A stretch of 64,000 bases of DNA from Paenibacillus borealis (lineage in GTDB: Bacteria > Bacillota > Bacilli > Paenibacillales > Paenibacillaceae): the NCBI RefSeq assembly GCF_000758665.1, contig NZ_CP009285.1:5828001-5892000 (forward strand). Reading direction: 5' to 3'. Positions 20,301-28,065 of the stretch are shown one piece after another. Under the pieces are notes generated by a model, which made no database searches, had not been told where the DNA came from, and saw only the letters and a program-made list of their open reading frames with translations. A program made the translations under genes and the position numbers. Position 1 is the first letter of the stretch. The number at the start of each line of letters is the position of its first letter.

Positions 20301-22385
20301 GTATTGCTTCACTTTGGAATAATCAGGGTCCATCTCCCAATTCACGATCATTTCATCTGTGCCTGACAAAGCCTGCGCAATCGCGAGACCCTCAGGAGCC
20401 GGAGGTTTGACAGCCGAGCCGTCATGGATCCGGAGCTGGCCGATATTCACCTGATAATCCGCAATCGTACTCTGTCCGGGTGTAAATACAAGGCCGAGAG
20501 CAGCGATTTCCCGTCCGGCGTAAGCCCCGAGGCTAACTTCACGGGCCACCCAGCCTGCGGTTTGTTTGCCGCTGTCCGCCAGAGGAACCTTAACCACCTC
20601 AGCCGGGTTGTCCCGGAAGATCAGACCCGCACTCATTACCGAAGCATCGTCAGCCGAAGGCTTGTTATAAACAATGGACAGCTTAGAGTCCGCCTTTACA
20701 GCCAGGTCACTCTTATACAGCCGGAGGAAGTTCTCCTGATCCAGTGCCCCGTTCACCACCAGGGAACTGCCGCCGTTGTAGCCGCCGATCTGCTCATAAT
20801 TCATCCGCGGATTGGCGGACAACTCATATTCCGGGCCATAATCGAAATCTACCTCCAAGCGGTTGCCCGATGTGTCCTGCCACCATTGCCAGGTTACCGG
20901 GACATCCTGGAGACTCATATTCGACCACTCGTCTCCGCTGGATTCCGCTCCGTTCACATAATAGGACAGTCCGTGGCCGGTATTGAAATTCGTGTAGAAG
21001 CTGAAATCCTTCACTACTGACCGTTCCGTGATTACGGAAGCGATCCCCGGCCAATAGCGGTTATCGGCATACACATCGGATACAGTGTTCGCAGCAGATA
21101 CCGCGGTATTATCAGGATTTACATTGGGTCCCGACCACCAGAGCTGCTCCCGCAGGTTCGTCATCCACTGGTACTTGTTATCCGTCCGGTTCGACACCGG
21201 CCAGGCTTTCCCCATATCCTCATCCAGGCCCGCATGGACAAAGTCGGCTCCCAGCGTCGCCATGCTTAGCCGCGGAACACCGCCGGACAGCTTGCTGCTT
21301 AGCGCCGTGCCCTGCACATTCTTGAAGCGGTCCCTCCCAGCTTCCAGTCCGGCGAAGCCGACATCATAGAGGCTGAAATCAGTCCCTTGTGTATTGTTCA
21401 GATTATTCAGATAATTCGTTGCTGCATTGATCTGCGAACTGCCCATCCCATAATCAAAGAAATAAGAATTCGAGACCTGTTCCTTGCTTGTCTTGTCGTA
21501 CAGCATAGAAATATTATTATCGTTAAACGTTCTGGCGAAGGTATTGGAGCCCGTTGCTGTATTCAAGGAATCATACCACTGGACATACAACCCGCCCTTT
21601 TGCAGCGCTTTCATAAATGCAATGTAATCCGGAATATCTGCGGTCACGACGTTCGGATTCTGCTCCTCCTGGTTAAGGAAATAACCATCATAGCCGAAGT
21701 AACGCGCCATTTCAATCATTTTCGCGGCTACGGGGAAGTTCCCGTTCTCATCCTTCACAAGCATTTGTTTATAGGTCTGCTGCCCCCGATCATTATTGGA
21801 GAAGAAAACACCAGCCAGAGACATCACGCCATTCTTGTGCGCGGCATCGGTGTAGGTTGGGTTCGGGATGTTCAGCATGCCGAATTCAAACCATTTCTGC
21901 TGCCAGTCGGACTGGGCCAGATCGTCATAATATTCCGGCGGTGTGTATGCTGTCGCCGTACCATGCCAATAGGAATAATAGTCGATATACTGCCAGAAAT
22001 TGAAGTGATATTGTGCGAACTTGTTGGTATAAGGAGCGTTCTCGATGAATGCATTCCCATAGTCTCCCGCTACGTTAATCATCTGTACATCCGGATTCAG
22101 GTCCGGATTCGCCTGCGTAGCCTTGAAGGGCGCAATCCGCTGCTGCAACGGGACCCGGGAACGCAGAAGCTCCGCATCCTGATCCGTCTCCGGACTCCAG
22201 TCCGCTATCTGATTACTGGTGTAACCATGTACGCTCGGCTGGTTCGCCCCATGCGCACTCTCCTCTTGGAACGGCCAGGTGTCTCCGGCCAGGGCTGTCT
22301 GCGGCAGCAGGGTAACCAGAAGCGCTGCGCTTAACACAGTTGAAGTTAGCTTGTGAAGTTTCGGTGTTCGGGTATGAGATACCAT
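17349..22385 (-). CDS. Surface-anchored GH85 endo-beta-N-acetylglucosaminidase with three SLH domains
   Basis: This 1678-residue secreted enzyme should cut the GlcNAc-GlcNAc core of N-glycans. A signal peptide ends at ALA (residue 33). The GH85 domain (about 60-650) has the catalytic pair in GYDGYFLNQEE, Asn238 and Glu240, the N-x-E pattern of GH85. Fibronectin/Ig-like parts follow. From residue ~931 comes a Listeria-Bacteroides repeat (YDITFDANGG), Ig-like domains, a Pro/Thr linker (~1285-1320), a domain starting VITAAQLSS, and three SLH domains (~1500-1678) with FSDVPVTHWAFEAL, FADVPAGAWY and IKDAADISDW. SLH domains bind cell-wall polymer, so it stays on the surface. The ATG at 22385 follows GGAGAG. 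It is upstream of yesMN and the importer. The last ~750 residues are near-copies of those of 46227-51710. Confidence 0.95.
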   Translation of the reverse strand: MVSHTRTPKLHKLTSTVLSAALLVTLLPQTALAGDTWPFQEESAHGANQPSVHGYTSNQIADWSPETDQDAELLRSRVPLQQRIAPFKATQANPDLNPDVQMINVAGDYGNAFIENAPYTNKFAQYHFNFWQYIDYYSYWHGTATAYTPPEYYDDLAQSDWQQKWFEFGMLNIPNPTYTDAAHKNGVMSLAGVFFSNNDRGQQTYKQMLVKDENGNFPVAAKMIEMARYFGYDGYFLNQEEQNPNVVTADIPDYIAFMKALQKGGLYVQWYDSLNTATGSNTFARTFNDNNISMLYDKTSKEQVSNSYFFDYGMGSSQINAATNYLNNLNNTQGTDFSLYDVGFAGLEAGRDRFKNVQGTALSSKLSGGVPRLSMATLGADFVHAGLDEDMGKAWPVSNRTDNKYQWMTNLREQLWWSGPNVNPDNTAVSAANTVSDVYADNRYWPGIASVITERSVVKDFSFYTNFNTGHGLSYYVNGAESSGDEWSNMSLQDVPVTWQWWQDTSGNRLEVDFDYGPEYELSANPRMNYEQIGGYNGGSSLVVNGALDQENFLRLYKSDLAVKADSKLSIVYNKPSADDASVMSAGLIFRDNPAEVVKVPLADSGKQTAGWVAREVSLGAYAGREIAALGLVFTPGQSTIADYQVNIGQLRIHDGSAVKPPAPEGLAIAQALSGTDEMIVNWEMDPDYSKVKQYNIYVNDIYMGGKYDEMFYIKKLPSKAGVLKVVPVGADGLEGDAASLSFDLNSAVSNIEAASAADGDLLVKWSNPGSAQGAVKVTVKSTNWITTPEPVLQELTLPEGTTSALFPNMPVNGDEYTVTVQAGNTDKVTYNGTFTDKVSEPYAENWSWNGNTLNLPMPNARDWRYMYINEDGKDRSFPVTYLSDAAANKPMIIRGRTTKASLSFTSTAKVVTAVMEDYSGNKSRPVYLRGRYDITFDANGGSPAGTVVQAVYGEYLNAPAVTKEGYELEGWYNGAEKWDFAARTVPGELTLTAKWALKAPEVQIVSEGSLRAGGTGVLRAAGKGAGSLSYTWYVDRGEGYGEPAGTGEVLTLPELSESMSGYRYKVVVTGEGGLTGEQEYLLQVLPAEAEWTLPAFVTDLPPLLETTGGEAVTLLVDLTGDVESIAWEMKRADGGDWLPVPDVTGAVYRFTPGVEDDGMQYRVVLTGKAELNAERITGTELKLKVYPAHELPSVQAFTATVNPVPEGDPVTFSVVAASTYGELSYRWLKNDLVLEGALGSSLTIGQTQIADAGAYQVEVTNTRIIGNRTYTDAVRTEPIALSVNRQAVTPTNPPVTTTSPPSVTAKPAATPQPAATPGPSAAVITAAQLSSSAVNGVVTVQIGQAAVIELPVDAGALLGTHSLRVQGDGIGLVLAPALLKQLAEVLPADQSGGAKILLKAELKALDEVKLKTEAGVTLRGKLIDYELYLTGADGTAHHLEAYTTPVSLVWQADGLTPKLLGLYRAGSDGTLAYLGGAAEDGGLTGLLDGGGTYALLEYSKQFSDVPVTHWAFEALRELSAKHLIKGISEQAYQPGRNITRAEFVQLMAGMLQLSGSGTTSFADVPAGAWYQSGLSGMVQAGLITGRTPESFQPSAEISREEMTVILMRAYRLQQGSIPAAAGSLTIKDAADISDWAADQVAEAAALGLVRGRADGTFAPKAPATRAEAAQLLLNYLN

Positions 22386-22445
22386 TGTCCACTCTCCTCA
22401 TTCTTGGGTTAATCTCCGGCTCTGTCAGGTAATCCAGCGGTTTAA

Positions 22446-22459
22446 TGAGAACGCATTCA
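22446..22459 (-). promoter_or_regulatory. cre-like site upstream of the GH85 gene
   Basis: TGAATGCGTTCTCA on the minus strand matches the CcpA consensus TGNAANCGNTNNCA at all fixed positions but one. It lies 61 bp upstream of the GH85 start, where CcpA binding would block transcription when preferred sugars are present. Confidence 0.45.
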
Positions 22460-22579
22460 TATAAGGATAAGTTATAACGTGAAGCATACAAATTCTTACA
22501 TTCTGATAAGTACTGCTCCTCCTCTTATTTTTTATCCAAGCTTAATATATAGCAGTTTCTGCCGGATCTAATAGAAGCG

Positions 22580-22608
22580 AAATTAAAGATACGCTGGCCA
22601 AATTAAAG
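22580..22608 (-). promoter_or_regulatory. Direct repeat, possible YesN/AraC operator for GH85
   Basis: The nonamer aaattaaag occurs at 22580-22588 and 22600-22608, 20 bp apart, about 195 bp upstream of the GH85 start. Direct repeats about two helical turns apart are typical of AraC-type operators. No copy was seen at the importer promoter, so the link to the local YesN is a guess. Confidence 0.35.
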
Positions 22609-22747
22609 GAAATGTTCAGTCCCTGGCCAAATGACTTGCTTACCAAAGCCAAGTTTACTGTCTTACAAGCCCGCTTAACCTGCCGAATATGCTGGAGCTC
22701 CCGGCTATGGATGCTGTACAGATTACTTTCAATAATCCTGCACCAAA

Positions 22748-22911
22748 TACAACATTCCCCTCACTATGCAGAACAAAATCCAAAATTGTTGTACAAAAGG
22801 CATCATTTCGCCGCCTCCAGACGGTTTAACGGGACAATTGCTGTATTTCGTACAACAATCCTGCCAAACACCCGGATATCCGGGTATCGAAGTTGCACTA
22901 CGTACAACATT
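22748..22911. repeat. Four copies of TACAACAWT in the GH85/GH43 intergenic gap
   Basis: The 762-bp gap 22386-23147 holds no gene. Within it tacaacawt occurs at 22748-22756, 22851-22859 and 22903-22911, and inverted at 22785-22793. A perfect 16-bp palindrome, acccggatatccgggt, lies at 22870-22885. Function unknown; the rest of the gap shows only the GH85 upstream sites and the GH43 terminator. Confidence 0.5.
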
Positions 22912-23079
22912 TATGCCGATACAATCTGAACTTAAGAATCTCAGCGCTGCCGGTACGAATCCGGTATGAGAAACCAAGAGATTCTCCCTGTCTCTACGCG
23001 TGAATCGGCAATTTGTCCGGGCTTACTCTAACGTGCTAACGTGCATTTTTATTGCCGGATTATTCATTCTGCATACAGC

Positions 23080-23107
23080 AAAAAAGCAGCCTCCGCGGGG
23101 AAGCTGC
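23080..23107 (-). terminator. Terminator of the GH43 operon
   Basis: The hairpin gcagcctcc/gggaagctgc (23086-23107), with one mismatch and a 3-base loop, is followed on the minus strand by a TTTTTT run. It lies about 40 bp past the stop of the second GH43 gene. Confidence 0.8.
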
Positions 23108-23147
23108 CCTTTGATTCTGCTGCCATGCAAGCTGCTGAGCCTGCGGA

Positions 23148-24149
23148 TTACTCCGCAGATTCAGCAGAGGCCGGATAAGGATTAATCTTCTTAATCGTTC
23201 CGTCTTCATTATATTTAAGCTCGGTATATTTCACGCTGCGCTTATGATTCACGCCGCCCGACAACGAGCTGTCGTGATAGAACAGGTACCACTTGTCTTC
23301 AAACTCAACAATCGAATGATGGGTAGTCCAGCCAACGACCGGAGACAGAATCTCGCCCTTGAAGGTAAACGGCCCCATAGGATTCTGGCTGACGGCATAT
23401 ACCAGCGTGTGTTGTGTTCCTGTCGAATAAGAGAGGTAGTAAGTACCGTTGTACTTGTGAACCCATGGCCCCTCGAAATATCTCCGCTGCTCATCACCGG
23501 CAAGAATCGGGTTACCGTCTTCATCCACAATCGAAATCTCTGCAGGCTGCTCCTGAAAAGACAGCATATCTTCGCTCAGCAGAGCCACACGCGGTCCAAT
23601 CGCCGGCGCATCCAGAGCAGGTCCCTCCGCATCCGGCACGAATGTGCCTGTCTGCCATTTCTCCAGCTGGCCTCCCCAAAGGCCGCCAAAGTAGATATAT
23701 GCCCTGTTATCGTCATCCACCAATACAGCCGGATCTATACTATAGCTGCCGGCGATGTAATCGGGCTGCGGGTCAAACGGGCCTGCCGGTGAAGCAGAGG
23801 TTGCCACCCCAATCCGGAATATTCCGTCGTGGTCACGGGCCGGGAAGAACAGATAATAGGTATTGTTCTTATAGGCTGCGTCCGGAGCCCAGAGCTGCTT
23901 GGAGGCCCAGGGGATCTGATCCAGATGAAGCGCCTGGCCGTGATCCACTACCGGCGACTCAAAGTTCTCCAGCGACAGAATATGATAATCTTCCATGGCA
24001 TACTGGTCCCCGTTATCATTATCCGGTCCGTCATGATCCAGATCATGCGAAGGATAAATGTAGATTTTCCCTTCATAGACATGGGCGGACGGGTCCGCAG
24101 TATAGATGTGGGTAACGAGCGGTTCATTTTGTTTTGGCAAACGTGTCAT
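23148..24149 (-). CDS. GH43 glycosidase, single-domain, intracellular
   Basis: This 333-residue five-bladed propeller enzyme lacks a signal peptide. GH43 signs are the base-Asp motif HIYTADPSAHVYEGKIYIYP near residue 15, the pKa-setting Asp in SYSIDPAVLVDDDNRAYIYF (~130) and the acid Glu in RRYFEGPWVHKYNGTYYLSY (~220). Size and motifs fit GH43 beta-xylosidase/alpha-L-arabinofuranosidase members that act on small imported xylo- or arabino-oligosaccharides. The ATG overlaps the upstream GH43 stop by 4 bp, and AAAGGAGATG precedes it. Substrate is uncertain. Confidence 0.9.
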   Translation of the reverse strand: MTRLPKQNEPLVTHIYTADPSAHVYEGKIYIYPSHDLDHDGPDNDNGDQYAMEDYHILSLENFESPVVDHGQALHLDQIPWASKQLWAPDAAYKNNTYYLFFPARDHDGIFRIGVATSASPAGPFDPQPDYIAGSYSIDPAVLVDDDNRAYIYFGGLWGGQLEKWQTGTFVPDAEGPALDAPAIGPRVALLSEDMLSFQEQPAEISIVDEDGNPILAGDEQRRYFEGPWVHKYNGTYYLSYSTGTQHTLVYAVSQNPMGPFTFKGEILSPVVGWTTHHSIVEFEDKWYLFYHDSSLSGGVNHKRSVKYTELKYNEDGTIKKINPYPASAESAE

Positions 24150-25666
24150 AGGACATCTCCTTTGGTATTTGTGTAATAGAATTCGGCAAAATAACCTGGA
24201 GCCGCAGCATCCATCCCCTCTCCCGAGGCGTGAAGTCCCAGGCAGACCCCGGTGAACCCGCCGTTCACCTCAGGTGACAGAACAGATACATGGACCTGCT
24301 GCTCTGCTTCCTGCCAGGATACCCCATCCTCCGAATACGAGCAGGTATAGACTTCACCGTCCGAACCAAGGCGGAGCCGGACCTCCCCGGAGCTACCTGC
24401 TGCGTAATGGTACACCTGCTTATGATCCCCGTCTTTGACGGTAAGCTCAATTACGCGTCTGCCTTCCCTGCCGGCAAGTCCCCAGAAGATGTATCCCCGG
24501 TTATTCAGGCGGGCGGCCAATCCGGCATACTCCCCATCCTTCGCGGGATCAAAATCAAGATTAACGCCCGTCTCCATCCGGTGATGCTTCTGGCGGATAC
24601 AGGCAAACACTGCCGGCGCCTCGTCATCCAGCGTATAGGCATTCCCCCGGATGGCAAGTTTACCCTCCTGCTCTGTCCAGGAATACCTTTCCTCCTCATA
24701 GCTGCGGAGAAAAGCCCATTCCGGCCCGAAGCTGCCGCCCAGCTCCAACCGCTGAACACGGTCGTCCGGGCCTGCATCCTCAGCGGAGACCACTGTTCCT
24801 TCATTGTTGTCAATCACCGGCCAGCCCTCTTCCGTCCAGGTCACCGGAGCCAGGAAGGTCTCTCTGCCCAGCGGAGAGTATTTACCGTCCACCGGACGCA
24901 TGCCCAGAAACACGGCCCACCAATTCCCCGACATATCCTCCACCAGATCCGCATGACCCAGGCATTGAACCGGATGCTCCTTCAGCCCGCGGTGGGTAAG
25001 TATAGGTTCAGGCTTATCCTCAAACGGCCCGTAAGGGTTGCTGCTGCGGGCAATGATCTCCCGGTGATCCCGGGCGGTGCCGCCTGATGCCGTCATCAGG
25101 TAGTAGACGCCCTTGATTTTGTACAGATGCGGCCCTTCTACCCATGGACCCTCATCCCCCCGCCAGATCTCCACAGGCTCCGACAGCACTTCACCGGACA
25201 CCGGATCAATCCCGTACTGGATAATATGGGATTCATAGCCGGCTCCATTCTGCACAGTCACGTAAGCGCGCCCAACCTCATCGAAGAACAGGGACGGATC
25301 GATTCCCCCGTAAGGCAGCAGAACCGGCTCCGACCAGGGACCTTCCGGCTTGTCCGCCGTCACGAAGAAATTACCGATCCCCCGCACATCCGTAGTGATC
25401 ATATAGAAGCGGCCCGCATGATGGCGTATCGTAGCGGCGTATATACCGTCAGAGCTGCCGCTTGTCCGCAGATCCACCTGGGATTGCCGGGTCAATACAT
25501 GCCCTATCTGCGTCCAGTGAATGAGATCCTTGCTATGGAAGATAGGGACGCCAGGGAAATACTCAAAAGAGCTGTTAATCAAATAATAATCATCATTTAC
25601 GCGGACTACACTGGGATCTGGATAGTAGCCCGGGATCACAGGATTCCTGACATTTGTTGAGTGCAT
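24146..25666 (-). CDS. GH43 beta-xylosidase with C-terminal beta-sandwich
   Basis: This 506-residue protein has the layout of bacterial XynB-like beta-xylosidases: a GH43 propeller (1-300) opening NPVIPGYYPDPSVVRVNDDYYLINSS, with PYGGIDPSLFFDE near 120 and GPWVEGPHLYKIKGVYYLM carrying the acid Glu near 175. A C-terminal beta-sandwich (GH43_C2-like, ~310-500) follows. There is no signal peptide, so it acts on imported xylo-oligosaccharides. ATG at 25666 with AGGGAGGG. It is the first gene of a two-gene operon with a cre-like site and a tandem AraC-type operator upstream. An xynB-type role is likely but arabinosidase activity is possible. Confidence 0.92.
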   Translation of the reverse strand: MHSTNVRNPVIPGYYPDPSVVRVNDDYYLINSSFEYFPGVPIFHSKDLIHWTQIGHVLTRQSQVDLRTSGSSDGIYAATIRHHAGRFYMITTDVRGIGNFFVTADKPEGPWSEPVLLPYGGIDPSLFFDEVGRAYVTVQNGAGYESHIIQYGIDPVSGEVLSEPVEIWRGDEGPWVEGPHLYKIKGVYYLMTASGGTARDHREIIARSSNPYGPFEDKPEPILTHRGLKEHPVQCLGHADLVEDMSGNWWAVFLGMRPVDGKYSPLGRETFLAPVTWTEEGWPVIDNNEGTVVSAEDAGPDDRVQRLELGGSFGPEWAFLRSYEEERYSWTEQEGKLAIRGNAYTLDDEAPAVFACIRQKHHRMETGVNLDFDPAKDGEYAGLAARLNNRGYIFWGLAGREGRRVIELTVKDGDHKQVYHYAAGSSGEVRLRLGSDGEVYTCSYSEDGVSWQEAEQQVHVSVLSPEVNGGFTGVCLGLHASGEGMDAAAPGYFAEFYYTNTKGDVL

Positions 25667-25687
25667 AATACCCTCCCTGAAATTGTG

Positions 25688-25701
25688 CGCAAGCGTTTAC
25701 A
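25688..25701 (-). promoter_or_regulatory. cre-like site in the GH43 operon leader
   Basis: TGTAAACGCTTGCG on the minus strand matches the CcpA consensus TGNAANCGNTNNCA except for the last base. It sits 22 bp before the GH43 start, inside the leader, where CcpA would act as a roadblock. Confidence 0.6.
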
Positions 25702-25796
25702 ATCCTCAGTACCATTTTACAAGCCGATATTATTATTTCCCATACGCAGAATAAAGGACTTACCCCGAAAATTATGAGAATCGCCATCCTATCGAA

Positions 25797-25854
25797 ATTG
25801 TAATTCAAACAACGGGCCTCTGCTCGCCATTTTGCTTGGAGGAATGGTCATTTT
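25797..25854 (-). promoter_or_regulatory. Activator-dependent promoter with tandem AraC-type half-sites (copy A)
   Basis: On the minus strand AAAATGACCA (25854-25845) and AAAATGGCGA (25833-25824) are direct repeats exactly 21 bp apart. A TACAAT -10 box follows at 25802-25797. No TTGACA-like -35 box is present; the proximal half-site covers that place, as in activator-dependent promoters. A near-identical block is at 37390-37447. It drives the GH43 operon, about 130 bp downstream. The 331-bp gap 25667-25997 holds otherwise only the cre-like site and the leader of the ABC gene. Confidence 0.65.
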
Positions 25855-25997
25855 TTGCTGAATGTTTATCAAATGTTAATGAAGCCTTAATGGCTTGTTC
25901 AGATTAGATGGGGTGAACGTTTATAACGGCCCGCTAGAATGAGAGAATGCCGGCAAACAAATTAAATACATAGAACTGTAGTGGGGTGGGACAACGC

Positions 25998-26936
25998 ATG
26001 AGCGAATATGTGCTTCAGGCACACCAATTATCGAAGCATTACAAGAATCATCCTGCTCTGGACCGTGTCGATATGTCGATACGCCGGGGCAGCATCTATG
26101 GGTTCATAGGCCAGAACGGCGCCGGAAAATCAACCCTTATGCGGATAGCGGCAGGACTTTCCAGGCCAACCTCAGGCCAAATCGAATTATTCGGATACCG
26201 TGAAGGTACCAAGCTTGTACAGGCGAGAAAAAGGATTGGCACGACTATAGAGACCCCCGCCCTTTTCCCTCATCTGACAGCAGCAGAGAACCTGGAGGTA
26301 TTCCGGCTGCAGAAGGGAATCCGCGACAAGTCTCAGATCCGCCAAACGTTATCATTAGTAGGACTTGAGCAGGCCGGCAGCAAAATCGCTGCCAACTTCT
26401 CTTTGGGTATGAAGCAGCGGCTGGGTCTGGCGGTCTCACTGCTCGGCAACCCGGAGCTGCTTATTCTTGACGAACCTACCAATGGGCTCGATCCTGTGGG
26501 GGTTGTTGAATTAAGAGAATTATTGCTTCATTTAAATAGAGACAAGCGCATCAGCATTCTTATATCCAGCCACATTCTGAGTGAGCTCCATTTGCTTGCA
26601 AGTGATTACGGCATTATTCATAACGGGCGGATGCTGGAGCAGTTATCTGTAAGCGAGCTGCAGGCCAAGTGCAGGCAATACCTGCACATCAAGGTGGACT
26701 CACCTGAGAGGGCCTTAGGAATTATACAAGAAGAATGGCAGACAACGGAATACGAGATAGATGCTGACGGTATCATCCGCTTGTATGAACCGTTCGGCCG
26801 TCCCGGCGAGCTCTCCGCGAAGCTGTTTGCAGCAGGTCTTGAAGTCCAGCAGTTCATGCCGATGGGCGAAAAGCTGGAGCGGTATTATACCAAGCTGATC
26901 GGAGGGGCGGCAAATGGCAAACCTGTTACGGTCTGA
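25998..26936 (+). CDS. ABC transporter ATPase, BcrA/LanF type
   Basis: This 312-residue ATPase has Walker A GFIGQNGAGKSTLM near residue 35, signature FSLGMKQRLGLA near 135, and Walker B LLILDEPTNGLDPVGV near 155, followed by a switch His in ISSHIL. The ~90-residue C-terminal extension is typical of ATPases that pair with ABC-2 permeases for bacitracin/lantibiotic self-protection. The chosen start is the ATG at 25998 behind GGGGTGGG; a GTG 12 bases earlier is possible. The permease gene overlaps its end by 23 bp. A two-component system follows. The likely role is removal of a membrane-active peptide; the actual substrate is unknown. Confidence 0.88.
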   Translation: MSEYVLQAHQLSKHYKNHPALDRVDMSIRRGSIYGFIGQNGAGKSTLMRIAAGLSRPTSGQIELFGYREGTKLVQARKRIGTTIETPALFPHLTAAENLEVFRLQKGIRDKSQIRQTLSLVGLEQAGSKIAANFSLGMKQRLGLAVSLLGNPELLILDEPTNGLDPVGVVELRELLLHLNRDKRISILISSHILSELHLLASDYGIIHNGRMLEQLSVSELQAKCRQYLHIKVDSPERALGIIQEEWQTTEYEIDADGIIRLYEPFGRPGELSAKLFAAGLEVQQFMPMGEKLERYYTKLIGGAANGKPVTV

Positions 26937-27669
26937 ACTGTACAAGTTGTACAAAGACCCCTCATTCCGGATTCTGTGTTTCACTTTTTTCTTCGTGGCG
27001 GTCATCTTGTCCGGAGTTATAAATTATATGGGCTCAGAGCAGAAGGTTTTCAGTGGTATTACAGGGCTCGGCTACGGTGTACAAGTTAATGTGCTTGTGC
27101 TTAAAGTCTCTTTAGCCGTAGTGGGGGGCTTCTTCCTCTCAAATGAGCATGGCCTTGGGATTATGAAAATATCGGCTGCTTCGGGGTACAGCCGCGGGCA
27201 GATTTATGCTGCCAAGCTGACGGCCTATTCTACCGGAATCATCATTTTGTCCCTCATCGTCCCTGTAATATGCGTGGCAGCCGGCAGTATGCTGAATGGC
27301 TTCGGCAGCCTCCCGGAAATTCATGCCCCCCTATATTTATTGCGCACACTTGCCTTCACGATCCTATATGCAGCGGCCTTTGCTTCCATCGTTGCCGTGT
27401 TCGCTGTCACAACGACAGTAAGCGGCATAACGATTGGTGCGGTGCTCCTGGTACTGCTTTTCTTCGATACAATCTCACAATGGCTGAGCGGGAAATGGGC
27501 TGTGTACAGAGAATTTTATGAGCATACCGTTTTTAAGCTATTTATGGATATCACCGCCTACCAGCCGACAACATATGAACTCGCTCTCTTTATTCTGATT
27601 CCAATTGCAACTATTCTCTTATTTGCCTGGGTGGGGATTATGAGCTTCAGAAACATGGAAATCAAATAA
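26914..27669 (+). CDS. ABC-2 type permease, BcrB/LanE-like
   Basis: This 251-residue protein has about six membrane segments (starting FRILCFTFFFVAVILSGVINY and ending LFILIPIATILLFAWVGIMSF). It has no recognisable sugar-permease EAA loop, which fits ABC-2 permeases. It begins inside the end of the ATPase gene with GGAGGGG upstream, so the two are translationally coupled. It most resembles permeases of lantibiotic immunity or bacitracin transport. A 27-codon gene follows after 27 bp. Confidence 0.85.
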   Translation: MANLLRSELYKLYKDPSFRILCFTFFFVAVILSGVINYMGSEQKVFSGITGLGYGVQVNVLVLKVSLAVVGGFFLSNEHGLGIMKISAASGYSRGQIYAAKLTAYSTGIIILSLIVPVICVAAGSMLNGFGSLPEIHAPLYLLRTLAFTILYAAAFASIVAVFAVTTTVSGITIGAVLLVLLFFDTISQWLSGKWAVYREFYEHTVFKLFMDITAYQPTTYELALFILIPIATILLFAWVGIMSFRNMEIK

Positions 27670-27696
27670 TAAACAGAATTCAAAGGAGACCTAATT

Positions 27697-27780
27697 ATGA
27701 AAAAACGCATCCTCTATCTGGTGATCATTGTTGCCGGCGCATTATTGATATTATCCATGATCGGTTTTGAACCGGCCTGA
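27697..27780 (+). CDS. 27-residue single-span membrane peptide
   Basis: A short reading frame starts MKKRILYLVIIVAGALLILS and ends GFEPA. It has a strong ribosome binding site, AAAGGAGAC, seven bases before its ATG. Positive residues at the start and one hydrophobic helix of about 18 residues make it a classic small membrane protein. It lies 27 bp after the ABC permease and is likely in the same transcript, so it could be a third subunit or regulator of that transporter. No family is recognised. Confidence 0.6.
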   Translation: MKKRILYLVIIVAGALLILSMIGFEPA

Positions 27781-27815
27781 TTTACGGAAATATCCAAATC
27801 ATATATGATGGTTTT

Positions 27816-28029
27816 TATATAAGACGCACTAATAAAATTAACAAAAAGCGAAAGAAGCGGAGGGGAAATTTGGAACTGTAGGAGCGGTAGCGACCGCCTT
27901 TGTCACCGGATTTCCACCGCGGACAGCGGTAATAATCAAGAAATCTGGGGACAACAGCGGCCGGAAGTCCAAATGTTCACCGCAGTGACGACTAAGCTTC
28001 AAGTTCAACTCTTGAGTGCGTCTTATATA
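27816..28029. mobile_element. Candidate MITE with 15-bp terminal inverted repeats
   Basis: A 214-bp block is bounded by perfect inverted repeats, tatataagacgcact (27816-27830) and agtgcgtcttatata (28015-28029). The outer TA pairs could be the TA target duplication of an IS630/mariner-type element. Internal arms (gcggt/accgc near 27884-27897, accgc/gcggt near 27915-27930, ggaaat/atttcc) give nested hairpins. There is no transposase or convincing gene inside. It lies between the ABC transporter unit and the two-component system. A structured RNA leader is the alternative. Confidence 0.45.
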
Positions 28030-28065
28030 GAACAACAATCCTATGAAAACGGGTGTGTCCTTACT

